Part shown: positions 7,059 through 11,331 of the stretch, piece after piece | How the letters are laid out: every line of letters starts with the position of its first letter | How positions within the stretch are numbered: the first letter of the stretch is position 1 | Assembly: GCA_019241915.1 (NCBI GenBank) | Contig: JAFAWI010000624.1 | Location: 1 to 11,331, forward strand | From: Alphaproteobacteria bacterium | GTDB taxonomy: Bacteria; Pseudomonadota; Alphaproteobacteria; ATCC43930; CGMCC-115725 | Direction of reading: 5' to 3' | Length of the DNA stretch: 11,331 nucleotides | Made by a program: the position numbers and the translations under genes | Notes under the pieces: model-generated | Databases searched by the model: none | What the model was told of the DNA's origin: nothing | What the model saw: only the letters and a program-made list of their open reading frames with translations

Positions 7059-8357
7059 ATGGCGACGAGGGCCCCGTATCTTAAGTCCCGCTACAGCGGC
7101 TACCATCATCGCCAGGTTCCGCAGGAAGACGCCGAGCTGACGCATGTCGGGCCGGATACGCCGGCCGGCGAGTATTTCCGGCGCTTCTGGCAGCCGGTCT
7201 GCTATTCCGATGATCTGAAAGACCTGCCGCTGCGGCTCAGAATCCTCGGCGAGGATTTGGTTGCGTTCCGCGACGGGACCGGGGAGGTGGGGGTGCTCGA
7301 GCTGCATTGCCCGCACCGCGGCACCTCGCTCGAATTCGGTCTCGTCGGCGACAAGGGCATCCGCTGCTGCTATCACGGCTGGCTGTTCGGTTGCGATGGC
7401 ACGATCCTTGAGACGCCGGGCGAGCCGGCGGAAAGCACCCTCAAGGAGCGGCTGTTTCACGGCGCCTACCCGGTCAAGGAGGCCTTCGGTCTCGTCTTCG
7501 CCTATATGGGCCCGCCGGAAGAGATGCCAGCTTTTCCGGTATACGACAGCTTTGTCCGGCCGGGCTATCGCGTCGTCCCGGGTCAGAAATACATCTACCC
7601 GTGCAACTACCTGCAGATCCTCGAAAACACGATGGATGCGATCCACACGTCGTTTCTGCATACGATCGTCAGCGGCGCCGTGTTCACCGACGAGTTCGGC
7701 GTGCTGCCCGAGCTGGAGTTCATGGAGACGCCGGTCGGGATCATCTACATCGCCACCCGCCGGGTCGGCGACAATATCTGGTCGCGCTCGGTCGAGAATG
7801 TGCTGCCGAACCTGCAGCAGGTCGCGCCGGTGTGGGAGACCGGACAGAAGGAGATCGGCTTCAGCGGCCCGATGATGAGCCGCTGGGTCGTGCCGCTCGA
7901 CGACACCAGCTCGATGTACATCGAACTGCGCCATGTCAGCGAGACCGCGGGGATCGAAACCCCGGGCTGGTGGGTCGACCGTTCGAAAATGCTGGCCGGC
8001 CAGATGCCGCCCGACACCTATGAGGAAGCGCAGCGCCGGCCGCAGGATTTCGAGGCGCAGGTGTCGCAGCGGCCGATTGCGGTGCACGGCATGGAGCATC
8101 TCGGCACCACCGACCGCGGCATCACGATGCTTCGCGGCCAGATCCGCAAGGGTATCCGCGACGTCAAGGCCGGCCAGGATCCGGTCGGGCTGATGCGTGA
8201 CGATGTCGGGCCCATCCCGACCTACTGCAACAACACGGTCGTTCGCATCCCACCCGCGGCGACGGAGGAAGCGGACAAGAAACTGATGCGCGAAACCGGC
8301 CGCCGTCTCGCGCGGGGCTATATCGAGGCGCCACCGCTGTTGGCCGCCGCGGAATAG
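7059..8357 (+). CDS. Rieske non-heme iron oxygenase, alpha (catalytic) subunit
   Basis: This is a 432-residue aromatic-ring-hydroxylating or demethylating oxygenase of the phthalate-dioxygenase-like group. The Rieske [2Fe-2S] ligands are Cys84-x-His86 (CPHRG) and Cys103-x2-His106 (CCYHG), 16 residues apart. The mononuclear iron site is in ENTMDAIHTSFLH, with ligands His196 and His201 and the bridging Asp193. The probable third ligand is Asp330 (QDFEAQ), followed by SQRPIAVHGMEHLGTTDRGI, the form seen in phthalate 4,5-dioxygenase and related O-demethylases. Such enzymes insert oxygen into aromatic rings or remove alkyl groups and need electrons from a reductase, often via ferredoxin. Neither partner is in the window. 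It sits 91 bp after the LLM oxidoreductase gene, and a hairpin follows its stop. All catalytic residues are present, so it is probably active; the substrate is unknown. Confidence 0.95.
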   Translation: MATRAPYLKSRYSGYHHRQVPQEDAELTHVGPDTPAGEYFRRFWQPVCYSDDLKDLPLRLRILGEDLVAFRDGTGEVGVLELHCPHRGTSLEFGLVGDKGIRCCYHGWLFGCDGTILETPGEPAESTLKERLFHGAYPVKEAFGLVFAYMGPPEEMPAFPVYDSFVRPGYRVVPGQKYIYPCNYLQILENTMDAIHTSFLHTIVSGAVFTDEFGVLPELEFMETPVGIIYIATRRVGDNIWSRSVENVLPNLQQVAPVWETGQKEIGFSGPMMSRWVVPLDDTSSMYIELRHVSETAGIETPGWWVDRSKMLAGQMPPDTYEEAQRRPQDFEAQVSQRPIAVHGMEHLGTTDRGITMLRGQIRKGIRDVKAGQDPVGLMRDDVGPIPTYCNNTVVRIPPAATEEADKKLMRETGRRLARGYIEAPPLLAAAE

Positions 8358-8378
8358 CGGCCGCCCCAGCTTTGCGAG

Positions 8379-8412
8379 TGTTGGCGGCGTCGGTCCATCA
8401 TCGCCGCCAACA
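8379..8412 (+). terminator. Perfect 11-bp hairpin after the Rieske gene, possible transcript end
   Basis: TGTTGGCGGCG (8379-8389) and CGCCGCCAACA (8402-8412) pair perfectly around a 12-nt loop, starting 21 bp after the Rieske stop. No T-run follows on either strand, so it is not a classical intrinsic terminator. It could stabilise the 3' end or act as an attenuator between the Rieske and AhpD-like genes. Confidence 0.4.
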
Positions 8413-8420
8413 AATACCGG

Positions 8421-8609
8421 ATGCCCCGAAATCATCCATCGCATCAAGCGGTTGCAGGTCGGCGCATCGAATACATCATGGTGATCGCCTTTGCCGGGCG
8501 CCGCGACCACCTGCGGATGTTCGCGGGCGAGGTGATGCAGGGTTGGAATAAAGGCGGTAGCGGCAAAACAGCGAAACTGGTCCTGTCGCCGGCCCGCGTC
8601 GAAGCCTAG
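8421..8609 (+). CDS. Doubtful 62-codon frame, possibly a gene remnant
   Basis: An ATG at 8421 and another at 8478 open a frame that ends at 8609. The part from 8478 onward has GC-rich third positions like its neighbours, and the C-terminal stretch WNKGGSGKTAKLVLSP reads like the tail of a real protein, which suggests a decayed 3' end of a gene. Neither start has a Shine-Dalgarno site, and I recognise no family. The frame ends shortly before the AhpD-like gene. It is kept because the 281-bp spacer would otherwise be unexplained. It may equally be chance. Confidence 0.22.
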   Translation: MPRNHPSHQAVAGRRIEYIMVIAFAGRRDHLRMFAGEVMQGWNKGGSGKTAKLVLSPARVEA

Positions 8610-8628
8610 CTTTCATGGCGGAGACCAC

Positions 8629-8634
8629 GGAGGA
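8629..8634 (+). promoter_or_regulatory. Shine-Dalgarno site deciding the AhpD-like start
   Basis: GGAGGA ends 4 nt before the ATG at 8639. The upstream in-frame ATG at 8615 would place this consensus site inside the coding region and has none of its own. Confidence 0.7.
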
Positions 8635-8638
8635 CCGC

Positions 8639-9085
8639 ATGCACGCTCATCGCCTGGATGCCTACCGGATCGCGCCCGCCGGAATGCAGGCACTGCGCGC
8701 GGTCGAGGACTATCTGCACCAATCGACGCTGGGCGCGTCGCTGATCGAGCTGGTCAAGATGCGCGCCTCGCAGATCAACGGCTGCGCCTATTGTCTCGAC
8801 ATGCACAGCAAGGCGCTGCGCAAAGGCGGCGAGACCGAGCAGCGCATCTATCTGTTGTCGGGCTGGCGCGAGTCGCCGCTGTATTCGCCGCGCGAACGCG
8901 CCGCGCTGGCCTGGACCGACGCGCTGACCCGGATCGCCGAAACCCAGGCGCCGGACGACGTTTATGACGAGGTCCGCCGGCATTTCGACGACAAGGAGAT
9001 CGTCGACCTGACCACCCTGATCGGGATGATCAATCTGTGGAACCGGCTGGCGATCAGCCTGCGCTACGAGCATCCCGCCGGATGA
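8639..9085 (+). CDS. AhpD-like carboxymuconolactone decarboxylase family protein
   Basis: This 148-residue all-helical protein is of the AhpD/CMD type. The redox motif Cys49-x2-Cys52-x3-His56 (GCAYCLDMHSKAL) and the preceding Glu37 (LIELVKMRASQ) match the alkylhydroperoxidase AhpD active-site pattern, so a peroxidase or disulfide-redox role is more likely than decarboxylation. The start at 8639 has a consensus Shine-Dalgarno site and gives the typical opening (RLDAYRIAPAGMQAL). A start at 8615 would add eight residues. Its stop overlaps the ATG of the next gene (ATGA), which implies translational coupling with the flavin reductase. In context it may remove peroxide leaked by the oxygenases or serve as a general stress protein; that role is inference. 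Confidence 0.92.
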   Translation: MHAHRLDAYRIAPAGMQALRAVEDYLHQSTLGASLIELVKMRASQINGCAYCLDMHSKALRKGGETEQRIYLLSGWRESPLYSPRERAALAWTDALTRIAETQAPDDVYDEVRRHFDDKEIVDLTTLIGMINLWNRLAISLRYEHPAG

Positions 9086-9687
9086 CGACGATCCTGCAAA
9101 TCCTGGTGAGCCCGCGGCCGCAGGCGTTCAGCCGGCAGGTCGCGGGCGAGGTCGTCGCGCGCATCGTCGACCACCGCGCCGGTGCCACGGTCGTCACCCG
9201 CGATCTGGCGCGCGACCCGCCGCCGCATCCCGACCGCGACCTGTACGATGCGATCCTGTCGCCGACGCCCGACGACGACCCCCGTTTCGCGCTGTCCGAA
9301 ACCTATATCCGCGAGCTGGAAGCGGCGGATTTCATCGTTGTCGGCACGCCGGTCAACAACTTCACCGTGCCGTCGAGCCTCAAGGCGTGGATCGACCATA
9401 TCGTGCGCATCCGCCGCACGTTCCGCTCGACCCCGGACGGCAAGATCGGGCTGCTGCGCGACCGCCCGCTGATCGTCGTCAGCGCGCATGGCGGCTACGT
9501 CACGATCCCACCGATTCAGCCCGATTTCCTGACCGACTACGTGCGCACGATCTTCGCGACGATCGGCATCCCCTCGGTCGAGTTCCTGCGCCTCGAAGGC
9601 ATGAGCCGCGGCCCCGAGGCGGTGGCGCGAGCGCTCGATGCGGCGCAGAGCTGGATCGCGCAGCGCCTGCCGCAACTGCTCGGCTGA
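9082..9687 (+). CDS. FMN-dependent NAD(P)H oxidoreductase (AzoR-like, flavodoxin fold)
   Basis: This 201-residue protein belongs to the flavodoxin-like NAD(P)H quinone/azo-reductase group. The opening TTILQILVSPRP followed by a Ser-rich loop (AFSRQVAGEV) is the FMN phosphate site. GTPVNNFTVPSSLKAWIDHI (88-107) corresponds to the AzoR signature (P-x-x-N-F-x-x-P-S-x-LKAWIDH). SAHGGY (134-139) matches the second flavin-binding loop (S-x-G-G-x-Y). Members reduce quinones, azo or nitro compounds and free flavins with NAD(P)H. The ATG at 9082 overlaps the AhpD-like stop. It ends 4 bp from the stop of the convergent crcB. It could supply reduced flavin to the upstream LLM enzyme or reduce quinoid products; the sequence does not prove either. 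Confidence 0.92.
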   Translation: MTTILQILVSPRPQAFSRQVAGEVVARIVDHRAGATVVTRDLARDPPPHPDRDLYDAILSPTPDDDPRFALSETYIRELEAADFIVVGTPVNNFTVPSSLKAWIDHIVRIRRTFRSTPDGKIGLLRDRPLIVVSAHGGYVTIPPIQPDFLTDYVRTIFATIGIPSVEFLRLEGMSRGPEAVARALDAAQSWIAQRLPQLLG

Positions 9688-9691
9688 GCCG

Positions 9692-10090
9692 CTATTCCTG
9701 GGCCGGGATCAACGCGGCTGCCAGCGCATGACCCGTCCACACCGCGAGCAGGCACAGCACCACCGAGAGCGCCACATTGCCGCCGGCCTGCGCCCAATGG
9801 CTTTCGCGCGCCAGGTCGAGCGTCTGCAGGCTGAACGCCGAAAACGTCGTGAACCCGCCGCAGATGCCGACCATGACAAACGCGCGCGCGTTGAACGACG
9901 CGATCACCCGGCCGGCCGGCCCGGTGAACGTGCCAAAAAAGCCGATCGCGAACGACCCGAGGATGTTGATCAGGATCGTCCCCCACGGAAATTGCGGTCC
10001 CATGATCTCGGCGACCACGGCGGCCAGCCAGAACCGCGCCATGCTCCCCAGCGCCCCCCCGGCGGCGATCCACAGGTAGGTGGAGATCAT
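9692..10090 (-). CDS. crcB: Fluoride ion channel CrcB/Fluc
   Basis: This 132-residue membrane protein exports fluoride as a dual-topology dimer in the inner membrane. Four hydrophobic segments are visible (about 4-28, 36-58, 68-90 and 104-128). Family markers are GGALGSMARF (11-20) with the conserved Arg19, GTILINILGSF (37-47) with the pore Asn42, and GICGGFTTFSAFS (75-87) with the Phe box and the break that forms the central sodium site. The length is normal. The start at 10090 fits the family N-terminus. An open frame reaching 10174 is rejected because it would translate the riboswitch and terminator. A purine-rich GGGAG lies 11 nt upstream of the start, rather far, and CAGG immediately precedes it. 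Expression is evidently controlled by the fluoride riboswitch upstream. It converges with the flavin reductase. Confidence 0.97.
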   Translation of the reverse strand: MISTYLWIAAGGALGSMARFWLAAVVAEIMGPQFPWGTILINILGSFAIGFFGTFTGPAGRVIASFNARAFVMVGICGGFTTFSAFSLQTLDLARESHWAQAGGNVALSVVLCLLAVWTGHALAAALIPAQE

Positions 10091-10111
10091 CCTGGCCACA
10101 ACTCCCGCAAC

Positions 10112-10135
10112 AAAAAACCCGCCGGGGCGGCGGGT
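10112..10135 (-). terminator. Intrinsic terminator of the crcB riboswitch
   Basis: On the minus strand ACCCGCCG (10135-10128) pairs with CGGCGGGT (10124-10117) around a CCC loop, and a run of six T (10117-10112) follows at once. It lies between the fluoride aptamer and the crcB start, so it serves as the off-state expression platform. Confidence 0.9.
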
Positions 10136-10160
10136 CACGAGACACACTCCCACCGCCGAT

Positions 10161-10210
10161 CCGGTAGGAGTCATCAGCCCTTTCGGGCGGTTTCGGGGAA
10201 CTCCATCCCC
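10161..10210 (-). ncRNA. Fluoride riboswitch (crcB motif) aptamer
   Basis: Read on the minus strand, GGGG (10210-10207), the loop AUGGAGUU (10206-10199) and CCCC (10198-10195) form P1. After GAAACC, GCCC-GAAA-GGGC (10188-10177) forms a tetraloop stem. Then UGAUG-ACUCC-UACC (10176-10163) carries the conserved 3' strand. ACUCC pairs with GGAGU of the first loop to form the pseudoknot that builds the fluoride/Mg site. Every element of the known crcB motif is present in order and spacing. It is followed by an intrinsic terminator and crcB, so fluoride should raise crcB expression. Confidence 0.95.
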
Positions 10211-10213
10211 ATG

Positions 10214-10243
10214 TCACGTGCGGGCTGCACACCGCGCCGTCAA
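10214..10243 (-). promoter_or_regulatory. Possible promoter for the riboswitch-crcB transcript
   Basis: TTGACG on the minus strand (10243-10238) is a good -35 element. A -10 at 17-18 bp spacing falls on CACGTG/ACGTGA, a poor match. Transcription would then start close to the first G of the aptamer, near 10210, which is where a riboswitch leader should begin. Confidence 0.35.
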
Positions 10244-10270
10244 TTGCTTTCACAGGGCCCGCCAGGCAAC

Positions 10271-10380
10271 GCATCCTTCCAAGGCTCGCGTCGCTCACAC
10301 CTCAGGATGAGGAGGTCACCGAAGGGCTCTCCAATTCCCTCATCCTGAGGTGCCCCGCGCAGCGGAGCCGCGAAGGACGC
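10271..10380. repeat. Long palindromic intergenic repeat
   Basis: The inner arms 10298-10312 and 10338-10352 (CACCTCAGGATGAGG and its complement) pair perfectly over 15 bp around a 25-nt loop. The outer flanks also pair imperfectly: GCATCCTTCC...GGCTC from 10271 against the complement of GGAGCCGCGAAGGACGC ending at 10380. The CCTCATCCTGAGG...CGAAGGA text matches a dispersed repeat family I know from Bradyrhizobium-like genomes. It lies between the ilvD stop and the crcB riboswitch and could protect or end the ilvD transcript. The interval 10211-10397 holds no gene. Confidence 0.7.
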
Positions 10381-10397
10381 ATCAGGCCCAATCCACC

Positions 10398-11331
10398 CTA
10401 AATGTCCGCGTAGACGTGCGTTTCGGCTCGCCCGCCGGGGTGGGTGACCGCGCCTTTCTCGGCGTCGCCGACGGTCTGCGCATATTTCCACAAGGTGCCG
10501 GACTGGTAATCGTGCCGCCGCGCCGTCCACGCCGCCCTGCGCGAGGCCAGCGCGGCATCGGATAGCGCGACGTCAATCGTGCCCTTGACCGCGTCGATCG
10601 TGATCGTGTCGCCGTCCTTGAGCAGCCCGATCGGCCCGCCGACTGCCGCTTCCGGCCCGACATGACCGATGCAGAACCCGTGGCTCGCGCCCGAAAAGCG
10701 GCCGTCGGTGATCAGCGCGACCTTCTCGCCCATGCCCTGGCCGACCAGCGCGCCCGTGGTCTGCAGCATCTCGCGCATGCCCGGGCCGCCTTTCGGCCCC
10801 TCATAGCGGATGACGATGACGTCGCCTTCCTTGTAGGTGCGGCTGGTCACCGCCTGGAACGCATCCTCCTCGCAGTCGAAACAGCGCGCCGGGCCGGTGA
10901 ATTGGAGCCGCGCCATCCCGGCGACCTTGACGATCGCCCCCTGCGGCGCGAGGTTGCCCTTGAGCACCACCACGCCGCCGGTCGGCGAGAACGGGTTCGA
11001 GGTCGGCCGCACCACGTTCTGCCCCGACGGAAACCGTACATTCTTGAGGTTCTCGGCGATGGTCTTGCCGGTCACGGTGATGCAGTCGCCGTGCAGGTAG
11101 CCGCCCTCGAGCAGCGCCTTCATCAGCACCGGCACCCCGCCGATATCGTAGAGATCCTTCATCACGTATTCGCCGCCCGGCTTGAGGTTGCCGATATACG
11201 GCGTGCGCGCGTAGATCTTGCCGACTTCGTGCAGGTCGAAATCGATGCCGCATTCGTTGGCGATGGCCGGCAGATGCAGCCCCGAATTGGTCGACCCGCC
11301 GGCCGCCGCCACAACGGCCGCAGCGTTCTCC
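10398..11331 (-). CDS. ilvD: Dihydroxy-acid dehydratase, C-terminal half (5' end beyond window)
   Basis: The frame runs from the right edge to the stop at 10398, about 310 residues of a protein that is normally 550-620 long, so the N-terminal half with the Fe-S cysteines is outside. It dehydrates 2,3-dihydroxy acids to 2-keto acids in valine, isoleucine and leucine synthesis. The first codons at the edge read ENAAAVVAAAGGSTNSGLHL, the conserved ENAxAVxxAxGGSTN region. RPTSNPFSPTGGVVVLKGNL, EGPKGGPGMREML and TDGRFSG followed by IGHVGPEA (near 10703-10640) follow in family order. The Ser of GRFSG near 10693 is the expected catalytic base. The C-terminal WKYAQTVGDAEKGAVTHPGG is typical of the alphaproteobacterial short form. 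GASHG replaces the more common GGTHG, a mild variation, so a related sugar-acid dehydratase is a less likely alternative. Confidence 0.94.
   Translation of the reverse strand, partial: ENAAAVVAAAGGSTNSGLHLPAIANECGIDFDLHEVGKIYARTPYIGNLKPGGEYVMKDLYDIGGVPVLMKALLEGGYLHGDCITVTGKTIAENLKNVRFPSGQNVVRPTSNPFSPTGGVVVLKGNLAPQGAIVKVAGMARLQFTGPARCFDCEEDAFQAVTSRTYKEGDVIVIRYEGPKGGPGMREMLQTTGALVGQGMGEKVALITDGRFSGASHGFCIGHVGPEAAVGGPIGLLKDGDTITIDAVKGTIDVALSDAALASRRAAWTARRHDYQSGTLWKYAQTVGDAEKGAVTHPGGRAETHVYADI

Noticed and set aside
6948..8510. 520-codon minus-strand frame over the Rieske gene
   Set aside because: The plus strand carries all Rieske and iron-site ligands. The antisense frame has no family features.
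8553..8560. GGCGGTAG, identical to the core of the ops/JUMPstart element
   Set aside because: It lies far from the polysaccharide operon, on the opposite strand, inside the Rieske-AhpD spacer. RfaH-ops control is an enterobacterial feature, so this is a chance match.
10091..10174. N-terminal extension of crcB to an ATG at 10174
   Set aside because: It would translate the end of the riboswitch and the terminator. The extra residues do not fit the CrcB family.
10338..10397. Intrinsic terminator for ilvD
   Set aside because: The palindromic repeat can fold downstream of the stop, but no T-run follows, so it is listed only as a repeat.

Overview
This window looks like a GC-rich alphaproteobacterial chromosome segment, probably from the Hyphomicrobiales (Bradyrhizobium/Rhodopseudomonas-like). 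The grounds are high GC with strong third-position GC bias, Shine-Dalgarno sites close to the consensus, ATGA stop/start overlaps, and two palindromic intergenic repeats of a kind I associate with that order. The organism is inferred from style, since no rRNA or other marker is present. No tRNA, rRNA, IS element or CRISPR array was seen.

Left part (1-4527, minus strand, read right to left): a surface-polysaccharide export and modification operon. It begins with an ABC-2 permease (Wzm/KpsM type), followed 5 bp later by its ATPase (Wzt/KpsT type), then a 652-residue two-domain protein (glycosyltransferase-like N-terminus, methyltransferase-like C-terminus), then an FkbM-type methyltransferase that overlaps it by 4 bp and runs off the left edge. 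The leader upstream of the permease can form two hairpins.

Middle part (4844-9687, plus strand): five oxidoreductase or redox-associated genes, namely an aldo/keto reductase, a luciferase-like (LLM) flavin-dependent oxidoreductase, a Rieske non-heme iron oxygenase alpha subunit, an AhpD/carboxymuconolactone-decarboxylase family protein and an FMN-dependent NAD(P)H reductase of the AzoR type. The last two overlap by 4 bp. It resembles an uncharacterised oxidative catabolic or detoxification module. No regulator, ferredoxin or Rieske reductase gene is in the window. The spacers hold a palindromic repeat (5847-5908), a hairpin (6972-7011) and a second hairpin followed by a doubtful small frame (8379-8609).

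Right part (9692-11331, minus strand): a fluoride channel gene, crcB, preceded by a well-formed fluoride riboswitch and an intrinsic terminator. The intervening sequence can form mutually exclusive pairings that suggest a fluoride-on antitermination switch. Beyond a long palindromic repeat lies the 3' half of ilvD (dihydroxy-acid dehydratase), which runs off the right edge. crcB converges on the oxidoreductase cluster with only 4 bp between stop codons.

The clearest result is the riboswitch and its switch architecture. The most open questions are the substrate of the LLM/Rieske cluster and the function of the 652-residue protein.
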